A stretch of 64,000 nucleotides of DNA from NCBI RefSeq assembly GCF_947632445.1, contig NZ_CANRPM010000002.1:1-64000 (forward strand), given 5' to 3'. Made by a program: the position numbers and the translations under genes. The notes under the pieces were generated by a model. That model was not told the origin of the DNA. It saw nothing but the letters and a program-made list of their open reading frames with translations, and ran no database searches. The stretch comes from an uncultured Bacteroides sp. (lineage in GTDB: Bacteria > Bacteroidota > Bacteroidia > Bacteroidales > Bacteroidaceae). Of the stretch, positions 45,875 through 54,925 are shown piece after piece (positions within the stretch are counted from its first letter, which is position 1; each line of letters starts with the position of its first letter).

Positions 45875-46607
45875 ACGTGAGTTCGACGAATTGTAAATGC
45901 TTATAAAATTGGTGATTGGCGAAAATTGTTGTATCTTTATAGTGCTAAAAAAGAAAGAATTACGAACAATAATCGCTATGCTCACCGAGAGCAAAGTTAT
46001 AGAATTATTCTGTATGGCAGATGATTTCTACAAGTTTTTTGAAGCCATGATGACAAAATACACGCTTAAACCTGCTACAAAGCGGAAATATCACCGTGTT
46101 TCAACCCTGTCAAAGGCAGAAATCATGCTCGTCATGATACTTTTTCATGATTCAGGCTACCGTTGTCTGAAACATTTCTATCAGGAAAAGGTATGCAGAC
46201 ATATGCGCCATCTATTTAAAAGTCGTCTCCTATAACCGTTTTGTAGAATTGGAAAAAGAAGTGGCCATCCCGCCGGCCCTGTTCATCAAGAAAGTCCTTT
46301 TGGGTAAATGTACCGGCATCAGCTTCATTGACAGTACTCCTTTACGAGTGTGTAGGAACCGGAGAATCCATATTCATAAGACGTTCCAAGGAATCGCACA
46401 AAGAGGCAAATGCTCCATGGGCCGGTTTTCGGGTTTAAATTACATCTCATATGCAACGAACGCGGAGAACTCTTGAATTTCATGATTACTCCCAGTGATG
46501 TGGATGATCGTAAGCCTCTTGAATGCAAAGCCTTTGTGGAATTTATATATGGGAAGCTTGCCGATGCATCCTAATTTATAAGGATTTACAATTCGTCGAA
46601 CTCACGT
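45875..46607 (+). mobile_element. Decayed IS982-type insertion sequence (733 bp)
   Basis: The ends are inverted copies of about 24 bp (ACGTGAGTTCGACGAATTGT), and the element is flanked by the direct repeat TAATTTA, so its boundaries are clear. At 733 bp it is shorter than an intact IS982-type element of about 1 kb, in line with a truncated transposase gene. It lies 17 bp upstream of the acyltransferase start codon. Confidence 0.85.
45978..46574 (+). pseudogene. IS982-family transposase, two frameshifts and truncated
   Basis: Frame 1 (45978-46235) begins MLTESKVIELFCMADDFYKF and includes LSKAEIMLVMILFHDSGYRC. After a shift near 46234 the frame continues FIDSTPLRVCRNRRIHIHK with the first catalytic Asp and FQGIAQRGKCSMG. 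After a second shift near 46428 it reads FGFKLHLICNERGELLNFMI and PSDVDDRKPL, then stops early. The last part of the DDE domain is missing, so the element cannot move by itself. Confidence 0.85.
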
Positions 46608-46808
46608 TAATTTAGTGAGAAGTGATTGTTTTACGTTTCAGTAAGTGTGTACGGATACTGTTATTTCGTAGATAATATTGATCTTAATAAGCTTTTGTTT
46701 GTCGAGCCATATCGGTGTGGTTTGTTTTTCTTTTTAGTCAGAAACTCTTTTTCTCAGTTAGGGAAAAATATCTATGGGATTAGGGGAATAACTTTTCTTC
46801 AATTTCTT

Positions 46809-46816
46809 TACTTTTG
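46809..46816 (+). promoter_or_regulatory. -7 box (TACTTTTG) of the rRNA methyltransferase gene
   Basis: TAnnTTTG match 27 nt upstream of the ATG at 46843. Confidence 0.45.
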
Positions 46817-46842
46817 TACCCGAACATCTCAGAAGATATGCC

Positions 46843-48324
46843 ATGCAACTACCCGTTCCTTTTGTAAATTATACCCGTGCTCTGTTGGGCGAAAAAGAAT
46901 ATGACTGTCTGTCCGTTACTTTGCTGGAGGGCGAGCAACCTGTCAGCATCCGTTTGAACCCTCAGAAGTTCGTTCATTCTTTATCCTTCATTCTTCATTC
47001 TTCGTTTTCAAATGTTCCTTGGGCTACCGATGCCTACTATCTGGATCATCGCCTAACGTTTACTTTCGACCCTCTGTTCCACGCCGGAGGCTACTATGTG
47101 CAAGAAGCGTCGTCCATGTTTGTGGAGCAGGCGGTGAGGCAATATCTTTCGGACCGAGCGGTAGCGGTGCTCGATTTCTGTGCTGCGCCGGGTGGCAAGT
47201 CTACTCACTTGCGCAGTCTCTTGCCTGCGGGCAGTCTGTTGGTGGCTAACGAGGTGATGCGCAACCGAGTGCAGGTGCTGGCGGAGAATCTGACAAAGTG
47301 GGGACATCCCGATGTGATAGTGACGAACAGCAATTCGGCGGAGTTTACTCCATTGGAACATCTGTTTGACTGTATCTTGGCCGATGTGCCCTGTTCGGGA
47401 GAAGGCATGTTCCGTAAGGATGAGACGGCCGTCAGTGAATGGAGCGAAGAGAATGTAGAAATCTGCTGGCAACGCCAGCGACGCATCCTAACGGACATTT
47501 GGCCCTGTTTGAAGCCGGGCGGACTGCTAGTGTACAGCACGTGTACCTATAATACGAAAGAGAACGAGGAGAACGTGCGCTGGATTCGCGACGAACTGGG
47601 GGCGGAGGTGCTGCCGCTTGATGTGCCTGCCGAGTGGGGGATTACCGACAATCTTCTGACAGGGGAAAATTTCCCCGTGTATCGTTTCTTGCCGCATAAG
47701 ACGCAAGGCGAAGGTTTTTTTCTGGCTGTGTTGCGCAAAGCAGGTGACGAGGAGGCGAATGGCACGCTGATGACACCGATGGGGAGGATGAATGTAAATA
47801 AGATTGTTTCGGGTAAACAGAAAGAGAAGAAAATGAAGGGTGGCAAAACTGCGTCTTCTTCGGCTTTTGGTAAGGAACAATTGGCGGCGGTACAAGGCTG
47901 GCTGAACGAGGCGGAAGGGTATAGCCTGATACCCGACGGGCAAACGTTGACTGCTTTCGCTACGTCGTGGCTTCCTGTTTTGTCGGCTTTGAAGCATCAT
48001 GTTCGTGTCCTGCAGGCTGGCGTGATGCTTGCCGAGGCGAAAGGTAAGGACTGCGTTCCTGCTCATGCATTGGCTATGAGTTGTTTGCTTCATCGTGAGG
48101 CTTTTGCCAACGAAGAGGTGGACTATCCGACGGCTATTGCTTATCTACGTAAAGACATCGTCACCCTTTCAAGTGCGGCTCCTCGCGGTTTTGTATTACT
48201 TACTTATCGAGGTTTTTCTCTTGGTTTTGTGAAAAATGTCGGCACCCGTGCCAACAATCTCTATCCGCAGGAGTGGCGCATTCGCAGCGCCTATCTGCCG
48301 GGAAAAATAGAAACTTTAATTTAA
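46843..48324 (+). CDS. rRNA (cytosine-C5-)-methyltransferase, RsmF/NOL1/NOP2/Sun family
   Basis: A 493-residue SAM enzyme. It shows YVQEASSMFVEQ, VLDFCAAPGGKSTHLRSLLP (SAM motif I), NSAEFTP, DCILADVPCSGEGMFRKDE (motif IV with the catalytic PCSG Cys) and LVYSTCTYNTKENEENV (motif VI with the second Cys in STCTY). A C-terminal RNA-binding extension of about 180 residues fits RsmF or the related bacterial group. A bidirectional terminator follows. Confidence 0.93.
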   Translation: MQLPVPFVNYTRALLGEKEYDCLSVTLLEGEQPVSIRLNPQKFVHSLSFILHSSFSNVPWATDAYYLDHRLTFTFDPLFHAGGYYVQEASSMFVEQAVRQYLSDRAVAVLDFCAAPGGKSTHLRSLLPAGSLLVANEVMRNRVQVLAENLTKWGHPDVIVTNSNSAEFTPLEHLFDCILADVPCSGEGMFRKDETAVSEWSEENVEICWQRQRRILTDIWPCLKPGGLLVYSTCTYNTKENEENVRWIRDELGAEVLPLDVPAEWGITDNLLTGENFPVYRFLPHKTQGEGFFLAVLRKAGDEEANGTLMTPMGRMNVNKIVSGKQKEKKMKGGKTASSSAFGKEQLAAVQGWLNEAEGYSLIPDGQTLTAFATSWLPVLSALKHHVRVLQAGVMLAEAKGKDCVPAHALAMSCLLHREAFANEEVDYPTAIAYLRKDIVTLSSAAPRGFVLLTYRGFSLGFVKNVGTRANNLYPQEWRIRSAYLPGKIETLI

Positions 48325-48328
48325 CTGA

Positions 48329-48363
48329 AAATGGAGAATGAGTGACTCCCCATTCTCCATTTC
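48329..48363. terminator. Bidirectional terminator
   Basis: AAATGGAGAATG pairs with CATTCTCCATTT around an 11-base loop between two convergent genes. Confidence 0.88.
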
Positions 48364-49590
48364 TTAAAGTTTACTTTTATATATTCTCGCCATCACTTTT
48401 TGATATTGGTTCTCTAACTGTAGTAAGTTAGCTTGGCTCTGGTAAATGACGGAAACTTCGACAAAGTACTCGATCATGCTGATCTGTCCGCCTTCTATAG
48501 CCTGGCGAAGCAACTTCAGATCCTGCTGACGGCCGAAGATCTCGGCATACTCCTGCATGGAGGCTTGAAGATTGCAAGCCTCTTCGTAGAGCTGCCACAG
48601 GGCGGTGCTGGCGCTGAGGTGGGCGTTCTCTTTCCGGTAATCTGCGCTGATAGCCTGTGAACGGGCGGCTTTCACCTTGCCGTGGTTCTGGAAGATGGGG
48701 AACGAGAAGCCCACCACTAAGCCGTTCAGAGGATGGCGGCTCTCGGTGTTGCGGCGATAGCCCAGTTCTAGGCTGGGCAGCCAACCCTGACGGCTGACAG
48801 ATACTTGTTTTTGTGCTGCTTGGTTTTCCTGCTGGATCGAGATCAGGGCGGGATCGGAGGCCAGCAACTCTTCGCACAGAGGGCCGAAGTCGGCAGGCAG
48901 GGGTACAGACGGATAGTCTGTCAAACCCAAGTTCTGTACCGTAGCGGCAGCAGAGCCGTCGGGCATGGGGCGGCCAGGAACGAGCGACAGATTGCCGTTC
49001 AGGGCTGTGAGTTCCTTCAGTTTGCTGTCCAATGCCGTGCGGTTCATGCGGGCCTCGGTACGCACGTTCAGTAGTTCGAGGTTGATTTTATTGATTTCCA
49101 ATGTGTTGGCATCGCCTGTTTTCATACGGAGGCGGTAGCAGGCAGCTAGTTCTTCGGCATTCTTCAGCCGCTCGTCCAGCAACTGTTGCTTTCGGTTGAG
49201 ATAGATGATGTCGAGGCAGGCCTCCTGTGCTTGGAGCAGGATGCTCTGTCGCTGAGCATTGGTTTGCGCATTGAGCGCATTGGCTTTTAGCTGATTCATG
49301 CGGGCACGGCTGACATAGAGCGAGGGGAAATCGAAGCTTTGGGTAATGATTAGCTCGCCCACGGTGATGTTCTTGTCTTGCGAGTCCCACAAGTGGGCGT
49401 ACGACAGGGTGGGGTCGGCCAAATTGTTCGAGGCACGATTCTCCAGTTTCTGTGCTTCCGTAGTGTGGGCGTAGGCCTGTATTTCCTTGTTGTTGGTTTC
49501 GATCTGCTGGAGTATGGCTTCAATGCTGTTTTGAGCGTGCACCCCTGCCGCTAGGGCAAGGCATGCACAGATGATTATTATCTTCTTCAT
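48364..49590 (-). CDS. TolC-family outer membrane efflux protein
   Basis: A 408-residue outer membrane channel of an RND efflux system. It has a signal peptide (LALAAGVHAQ), long amphipathic coiled-coil helices (AILQQIETNNKEIQAYAHTT; QLLDERLKNAEELAACYRL) and the duplicated OEP repeat pattern with the striking LELGYRRNTESRHPLNGLVV. Its start overlaps the end of the RND pump gene by 4 bp. Last gene of the metal efflux operon. Confidence 0.92.
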   Translation of the reverse strand: MKKIIIICACLALAAGVHAQNSIEAILQQIETNNKEIQAYAHTTEAQKLENRASNNLADPTLSYAHLWDSQDKNITVGELIITQSFDFPSLYVSRARMNQLKANALNAQTNAQRQSILLQAQEACLDIIYLNRKQQLLDERLKNAEELAACYRLRMKTGDANTLEINKINLELLNVRTEARMNRTALDSKLKELTALNGNLSLVPGRPMPDGSAAATVQNLGLTDYPSVPLPADFGPLCEELLASDPALISIQQENQAAQKQVSVSRQGWLPSLELGYRRNTESRHPLNGLVVGFSFPIFQNHGKVKAARSQAISADYRKENAHLSASTALWQLYEEACNLQASMQEYAEIFGRQQDLKLLRQAIEGGQISMIEYFVEVSVIYQSQANLLQLENQYQKVMARIYKSKL

Positions 49591-52500
49591 TCTTTTTTGG
49601 TGTGTATTAGCAGATAAACGATGGGGATGATGAACCCGTTGAGGAAAGTCGACGTTAGCAAACCGCCGAGGATAACTTTCGCCATAGGACTTTGTATCTC
49701 GTTGCCGGACAGGTCACCGCCTAAGGCTAACGGGATGAGGGCTAAGGCACTGCTCAGGGCCGTCATTAGGATGGGATTCAATCGGTCGATTGAGCCGCGA
49801 ATGACACTGTCATGTAACGAGTAGCCTTCTTCGCGCTGCAGGTGGTTGTAATGGCTGATGAGGAGCATGCCGTTGCGCGTGGCGATGCCGAACAGCGAGA
49901 TGAAACCAATAATGGCCGGGATGCTCACTTCGCCTGTAGTCAGCAGTAGGGCGAAGACGCCTCCGATGAGGGCTAACGGCAGGTTGACGAGGATGACGGC
50001 GCTCTCTTTGACACTACGAAACTCGTGGTAGAGCAGCAGGAAGATGACGACGATGGACATGAGCGATGTCAGCAGCAGCGTGCGGCTGGCTGCTTGTTCA
50101 CTCTCGAACTGGCCACCATACTCCACGTGGTAACCTTCGGGTAACTTTACTTCGGCATTGATACGTGCCTGGATGTCGGTCACTACGGAACGCAGGTCAC
50201 GGTCGGCCACGTTGGCCGAAATAACAATCTTACGCTTCACGTTCTCACGGCTGATGCTGTTGGGGCCCATGGAGAAGCGAATATCTGCCACATAGTTCAA
50301 TGGTACTTGGCGATCGTCGCCCGTGTCAATCATCAGGTCACTTATCTTACCGGTCTGGTCACGAAGGTCATCGCGCAGACGGACGGTGAGGTTGAACGAT
50401 TTGCCCTGCTCATAGACCTGCGACACGGTTTCGCCCGCTAAGCAGGCGTTGACGTATTCTGCAAATTGGGGCAGAGTAATGCCATAGCGGGCCAACATCT
50501 CGCGGCGGGGCGTCAGTGTGAGCTGCGGACGGTCGATCTGCTGCTCCACGGTGAGGTCGGCTACACCCTCGACGTTCTGTATCTTGTTTCTGATTTCGTT
50601 GGCTATACTGAACATGCGGTTCAGGTCGTCACCAAAAAGCTTGATGGCGATGTTAGCTTTCGTTCCAGAGAGCATGGCATCGATGCGGTGGCTGATTGGC
50701 TGTCCTATTTCAATGTTCACGCCGGACAGGGTACCGAGCTTTTCGCGCACCTCAGCCACCACCTCGCTGCGTGAACGGTTTTTTAGTTCGAAGGGCGCCT
50801 CGATTTCCGACCCGTTCACACCGCGCGAGTGTTCGTCTAACTCGGCGCGGCCTGTCTTGCGGGCTACGGTCTGGATTTCGGGCACGGTAAGAAGCAACTC
50901 TTCGGCACGGCGTCCGATGGCATTGCTCTCTTCGAGCGAGATACCCGGCAGGGAGGAGAGGTTGATGGTGAACGACCCTTCATTGAAAGGCGGCAGGAAC
51001 GAGTGCCCCAAGGTGAAGAACAGGCCCAAGGTAACAGCGAAGAGAGCGACAGTATAACTCAGTATGGCTCGTTTATGGAGTAACGTTTTTTCGAGTACAA
51101 CCTTATAGGCTTTCTTCAATGCTTTTGCTATAGCAGAGTCACTTCTTTCTTTTTTCTTATCGGTAGATTGTTTTTTATCTAAAAGGTAAGAACAGAGTAC
51201 GGGCGTCAGTGTCAGTGCCACTACCGTCGAGGCGGCCAGGGCGGTAATGAAAGAGATGCCCAGCGGAACGAGCATACGTCCTTCCATGTCGCTCAAGAAG
51301 AATAGGGGCACGAAGCTGACGATGATGATGAGTGTGGAATTGAGGATGGGCATGCGTACCTCGCGCGAGGCATTGAACACCACTTGAAGCACGGGCAGAC
51401 GGCGATCTGACGGCAGGAGGCGGTTTTCGTGCAGACGGTGCCAGACGTTCTCTACATCAACGATGGCGTCGTCCACCAGCGAACCGATGGCAATGGCCAT
51501 ACCGCCTAAACTCATAGTGTTGATGGTCAGTCCCATGTAGTGGAGCACCAGTACGGATACAACCAGCGATAGGGGCAGGGTGACGAGCGAGATAATTGTC
51601 GTTTGAACGTTGGATAGGAAGAGGAAGAGCACGATGACCACAAAGATGCCGCCTTCGATGAGCGACTTGCGCACGTTGCCGATGGAGCTTTCTATGAAGC
51701 GGCTCTGGCGGAAGATGTCTGTTGATACTTTCACGTCGGGGGGCAAGTTCTTCTGCAGATCCTTTAGAGCGGCTTCCAGTTTGCCGGTTAGTTCCAGTGT
51801 GCTGGTGGCGGGCTGTTTCGTTACGGTGAGCAACACGGCGGGTTTAGCACGCTCCGAAGCCAGCCCCAGTTTGGGCGTCTGCGCACCGATGCGTACATCG
51901 GCCACGTCTTCCAGTAGGACGGGCAGGCTGGAACCTGTGGCTTGCAGTCCGTCATTTGTGGCTGTTTTGACTACGGTTTTTCTCAGCAGTTCGGTATTAG
52001 TCGTAGCCGTCAGTCCGCGCACAATGTATTCGTTGCCGTATTCGTAGATAACGCCTCCGTTAGCGTTGAGGTTCATGCCGCGAGTGGCACCGAGCACTTG
52101 ACCCAGTGTCACGTCGTAGTGGCGCATACGTTCAGGGTCAAGCTGTATCTGATATTCCTTGATGTCGCCTCCCAATACGGCTACCTGAGCCACACCGCCC
52201 GTTGAGAGCAGACGTGGACGGATGGTCCAGTCGGCTATCGTGCGCAGATCGAGCATGGAGGTAGAATCGGCCGTGAGACCTACAATCATTATCTCACCCA
52301 AGATAGACGACTGCGGCCCCAGTGTCGGTTTGCCCACGCTGGCTGGCAACTCTTCGGCCACAAGCGAGAGTTTCTCGCTGACAATCTGTCGGGCCAGATA
52401 GATATCCGTGTCCCAATCGAATTCCACCCATACCACGGAAAAACTGTGGGTGGACGAGGAACGTACGCGGCGCACGTGTGTAGCACCGTTAACGGCAGTC

Positions 52501-52709
52501 TCAATGGGGAAAGTGACGAGCTGTTCCACTTCCTCGGCCGCCATGCCGTTGGCTTCAGTCATGACGACTACGGTAGGTGCGGTGAGATCGGGGAATACAT
52601 CCACTTCCGTGTGCATGGCGGTATAGGTACCGCCCACGAGCAACAGCACTGAGGCGACAAGCACCAAGATGCGATTCTGTAGGGAGAAATGTATGATATT
52701 ATTAAGCAT
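49587..52709 (-). CDS. Heavy-metal RND efflux pump (CzcA/CusA family)
   Basis: A 1040-residue inner membrane proton antiporter with twelve expected membrane helices and two large periplasmic loops. It starts FSLQNRILVLVASVLLLVGG and has DVFPDLTAPTVVVMTEANGM, LISHYNHLQREEGYSLHDSV and other HME-RND landmarks. In TM4 the motif reads AIGSLVDDAIVDVENV, unlike the DFGxxVDGAVVMVEN of CzcA: the first Asp is Ala and two new Asp appear. This matches a divergent HME subgroup of unassigned metal as I recall it. Pump, adaptor and channel genes form one operon. Confidence 0.93.
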   Translation of the reverse strand: MLNNIIHFSLQNRILVLVASVLLLVGGTYTAMHTEVDVFPDLTAPTVVVMTEANGMAAEEVEQLVTFPIETAVNGATHVRRVRSSSTHSFSVVWVEFDWDTDIYLARQIVSEKLSLVAEELPASVGKPTLGPQSSILGEIMIVGLTADSTSMLDLRTIADWTIRPRLLSTGGVAQVAVLGGDIKEYQIQLDPERMRHYDVTLGQVLGATRGMNLNANGGVIYEYGNEYIVRGLTATTNTELLRKTVVKTATNDGLQATGSSLPVLLEDVADVRIGAQTPKLGLASERAKPAVLLTVTKQPATSTLELTGKLEAALKDLQKNLPPDVKVSTDIFRQSRFIESSIGNVRKSLIEGGIFVVIVLFLFLSNVQTTIISLVTLPLSLVVSVLVLHYMGLTINTMSLGGMAIAIGSLVDDAIVDVENVWHRLHENRLLPSDRRLPVLQVVFNASREVRMPILNSTLIIIVSFVPLFFLSDMEGRMLVPLGISFITALAASTVVALTLTPVLCSYLLDKKQSTDKKKERSDSAIAKALKKAYKVVLEKTLLHKRAILSYTVALFAVTLGLFFTLGHSFLPPFNEGSFTINLSSLPGISLEESNAIGRRAEELLLTVPEIQTVARKTGRAELDEHSRGVNGSEIEAPFELKNRSRSEVVAEVREKLGTLSGVNIEIGQPISHRIDAMLSGTKANIAIKLFGDDLNRMFSIANEIRNKIQNVEGVADLTVEQQIDRPQLTLTPRREMLARYGITLPQFAEYVNACLAGETVSQVYEQGKSFNLTVRLRDDLRDQTGKISDLMIDTGDDRQVPLNYVADIRFSMGPNSISRENVKRKIVISANVADRDLRSVVTDIQARINAEVKLPEGYHVEYGGQFESEQAASRTLLLTSLMSIVVIFLLLYHEFRSVKESAVILVNLPLALIGGVFALLLTTGEVSIPAIIGFISLFGIATRNGMLLISHYNHLQREEGYSLHDSVIRGSIDRLNPILMTALSSALALIPLALGGDLSGNEIQSPMAKVILGGLLTSTFLNGFIIPIVYLLIHTKKE

Positions 52710-52727
52710 AAGCTTTCTCCTTTCCAG

Positions 52728-53906
52728 TTAGTGTTCATGACTATGAGCCGGTATTGCATTCGTCGCTCCGGCCAGTTTTACCTGATAGGCACCGCGAACG
52801 ACGAGGCGGTCGCCTGCTTTCAGCCCGTTGAGTACCTGTACTCGCTGACCGTTATCGGTACCTAAGGTGACGAGTTGCTTGCGGTAGCACTCCTCATCCA
52901 GCTGCAAGTAAACGTAAAAGCTACCCTGCTCTTCGGTCAGGGCTGAGTGAGGCACGCTGATGACACCCTCCATCGGACGGGCCAGCAGATAGATTTCGAC
53001 GAAAGATCCGGGTACTACGTCACCCCGATTGTCGAATTCGAAAGTCACGGGAATGTAGTAGCTGCTTTCGCCCGAGGTCTTGCCGTAGGACAATAGACGG
53101 CCGTTCAGGTCCTGTAGAGCATATACCTTATTATTATAAGGCGTGCAGAAGTTGGCCGAGGTGATGGCGGGTAGTGAGGCATAATGCTTCTCTGACACGT
53201 CGGCACGGAGGAAGAGGCGGCGGTTCTGTGTGATGCTTACCAACGGTTGACCCACGGTGACGTAGTCGCCTTCCTTCACCAGCAGACTCTTCACATAGCC
53301 GTTGATGGGGGCGATGACAGCCTGTCCACGGTCAGTGTGGTTTTTGGCCACGGCCTCGTAGCTGATTCGGGCGTTCTCATACGCCTGTTTGGCCTGCGCG
53401 AAGTCTTTTTCCGATACGATGCGACTCTCCACGAGTACCTGCATGCGTTCGTATTCTTTCTTTGATACGTCGTAGACTACACGGGCTTTTTGCACGGGGT
53501 CACCCTCGGAGATGTTGCCCGATGAGAGCAAGATGAGCGGCATGCCTTCGTGTACACTCATACCTTCGATAATTTTCCCCTTGAACGACACGATGCCTGC
53601 TACAGTTGCTACGACTACACGTTCGTTGCCTTGTGCGGCCAGTACCTGTCCGCTGGTCTTGATGATCTGGGTGAAGCTGCCCGGTTTTATGGTGTCCGTC
53701 TCCACGCCTGCGGCCTGCGCCTTGGCAGGCGGCATGACGATTTCGTCCGAGGTACCTTCAGCATGGGCGGATTTAGTGTGTGTATCTGCTTCGTGGCTGT
53801 GAGCTTCGGTGGCATGGTCGTGCCCTTTATGTTCATGATCGGACTGGGTGTTGCAGGAGCCCAACGAGCATGCGACGAGGGCTCCCAGAAATATCAGTTT
53901 TTTCAT
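52728..53906 (-). CDS. RND efflux periplasmic adaptor (CzcB/CusB-like), His-rich lipoprotein
   Basis: A 392-residue membrane fusion protein. The lipobox LGSC (Cys 18) anchors it, and the next 35 residues are very His-rich (HEHKGHDHATEAHSHEADTH), ending again in AHSHEH at the C-terminus, so it can bind metal directly. Then follow a barrel-sandwich/lipoyl hairpin (GNERVVVATVAGIVSFKGKI; APINGYVKSLLVKEGDYVTV) and a beta-barrel domain. It probably hands Zn, Co or Cu to the pump. It has its own TATCTTTG box at 53958. Confidence 0.93.
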   Translation of the reverse strand: MKKLIFLGALVACSLGSCNTQSDHEHKGHDHATEAHSHEADTHTKSAHAEGTSDEIVMPPAKAQAAGVETDTIKPGSFTQIIKTSGQVLAAQGNERVVVATVAGIVSFKGKIIEGMSVHEGMPLILLSSGNISEGDPVQKARVVYDVSKKEYERMQVLVESRIVSEKDFAQAKQAYENARISYEAVAKNHTDRGQAVIAPINGYVKSLLVKEGDYVTVGQPLVSITQNRRLFLRADVSEKHYASLPAITSANFCTPYNNKVYALQDLNGRLLSYGKTSGESSYYIPVTFEFDNRGDVVPGSFVEIYLLARPMEGVISVPHSALTEEQGSFYVYLQLDEECYRKQLVTLGTDNGQRVQVLNGLKAGDRLVVRGAYQVKLAGATNAIPAHSHEH

Positions 53907-53957
53907 TGATATATTGGATTAAGTTCTTGCAATATAAATAGATTTGGTTTTCAGTTG

Positions 53958-53965
53958 CAAAGATA
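53958..53965 (-). promoter_or_regulatory. -7 box (TATCTTTG) of the efflux operon
   Basis: TAnnTTTG on the minus strand 52 nt upstream of the adaptor gene, between it and the His-rich gene. Confidence 0.45.
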
Positions 53966-54016
53966 ATGCCAAAAGGCCGCAACTGGGTTGCAATGTGCTG
54001 GTGCACACGGCAGCGT

Positions 54017-54436
54017 TTATGCAAGAAGACTGGGAGGAGCCCTTAATCCAGAGGCACGGGCAATGTAGACACCGAACAGCGATTCGATGTAGGTGGAATA
54101 TAAAGCGGTTGAATGAGAATCTGTGTAGGAACACAACAGACTGACGAGCAGACTGAGATCGGCCGGTTGCAGGACAGGCTGTGACTGGGAAGTTTGACGC
54201 TCCACTCGCGGTGTACGCTGGACGAACTGATGGGTAAGGCAACCCTTGTCGTGGCAACAGTTGGGATGGCCTGCCGGATGGTGGTGATGATTTGTTTTAT
54301 CGCAATCGATATGCAGGTCATTCTTCAGGCAAATGGCCTCGCTGCCATGATGATGATGAGGTATGACGGGCACCGCCAGCATCAAGATGCTGAGCAGAAG
54401 TAGCAGTGCGGTAATGTAGGGCTTCCGTATCATCAT
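54017..54436 (-). CDS. Small His/Cys-rich exported protein (DUF6769-like)
   Basis: A 139-residue protein with a signal or anchor helix (ITALLLLLSILMLAVPVIP) followed by HHHHGSEAICLKNDLHIDCD, NHHHHPAGHPNCCHDKGC: many His and six Cys in 45 residues, a clear metal-binding block. A similar small His-rich protein is usually found before RND metal pumps in Bacteroides. The start is ATG 54436 or 54433, just after a TATCTTTG box at 54458. Probably a periplasmic metal sensor or chaperone of the efflux system; inferred from context. Confidence 0.8.
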   Translation of the reverse strand: MMIRKPYITALLLLLSILMLAVPVIPHHHHGSEAICLKNDLHIDCDKTNHHHHPAGHPNCCHDKGCLTHQFVQRTPRVERQTSQSQPVLQPADLSLLVSLLCSYTDSHSTALYSTYIESLFGVYIARASGLRAPPSLLA

Positions 54437-54457
54437 AACGTTCAGCGTGAAGTTGTG

Positions 54458-54465
54458 CAAAGATA
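54458..54465 (-). promoter_or_regulatory. -7 box (TATCTTTG) of the His-rich gene
   Basis: TAnnTTTG on the minus strand 22 nt upstream of ATG 54436; it excludes a longer frame start at 54469. Confidence 0.5.
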
Positions 54466-54475
54466 GCAATTATTT

Positions 54476-54757
54476 CTTTTCCAATTCGCTAAGTGACTCC
54501 ATTTTTTTCTTCCCTGAGAATTGTAGTCGGTGTGCGTTTCCAGTTTCTTGTTCAGGTGTTCTATCTCGGTCTTCATCTCATACAGGTGGGCAAAGATCAG
54601 GGCTGTATGTACCGGCCAAAATCTTCAGCAAGGCGCTTTTGCTTACGTCGTTTTTGTCCATAAGGGTGATGCCGTCTTTCTTGTTGATTACGAAAGAGAT
54701 GTCACTGAATGGGGTAGTGCAGCCAAACTCTACGTCCGGTTCATTCATGCTTATCAT
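54476..54757 (-). pseudogene. Frameshifted small gene of unknown family
   Basis: The first frame (54578-54757) begins MISMNEPDVEFGCTTPFSDI and includes LMDKNDVSKSALLKILAG, then stops. Around 54600 the reading continues in another frame as ALIFAHLYEMKTEIEHLNKK, a coiled-coil-like tail. Both parts are protein-like, so a single-base shift in a roughly 90-codon gene is likely. I do not recognise the family. Confidence 0.5.
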
Positions 54758-54890
54758 ATTATAATGTAATGTCTTTGGTTAAGGGAGTAAGGATAATGCA
54801 ATCCGAACGAAGTGCAAAAGTTTTTTATGTTGCATAACATAGCCTTAAGGTTGTTCTTTTCCGAAATAATAGCTTCCTTTGAATCAGCAT

Positions 54891-54906
54891 AGTTCAGTAC
54901 AGAAAA
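54891..54906 (+). promoter_or_regulatory. Candidate FucR operator upstream of fucR
   Basis: AGTTCAGTACAGAAAA matches AGTTCAGTGTAGAAAA upstream of fucI in 14 of 16 bases. Its position 20 bp before fucR suggests autoregulation. Confidence 0.55.
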
Positions 54907-54925
54907 ACTCAAATTAGTAGGTGTG

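Noticed and set aside
46626..46904. Plus-strand frame of 92 codons before the rRNA methyltransferase gene
   Set aside because: It overlaps the methyltransferase start and promoter in another frame and has an unlikely Phe/Cys-rich composition.
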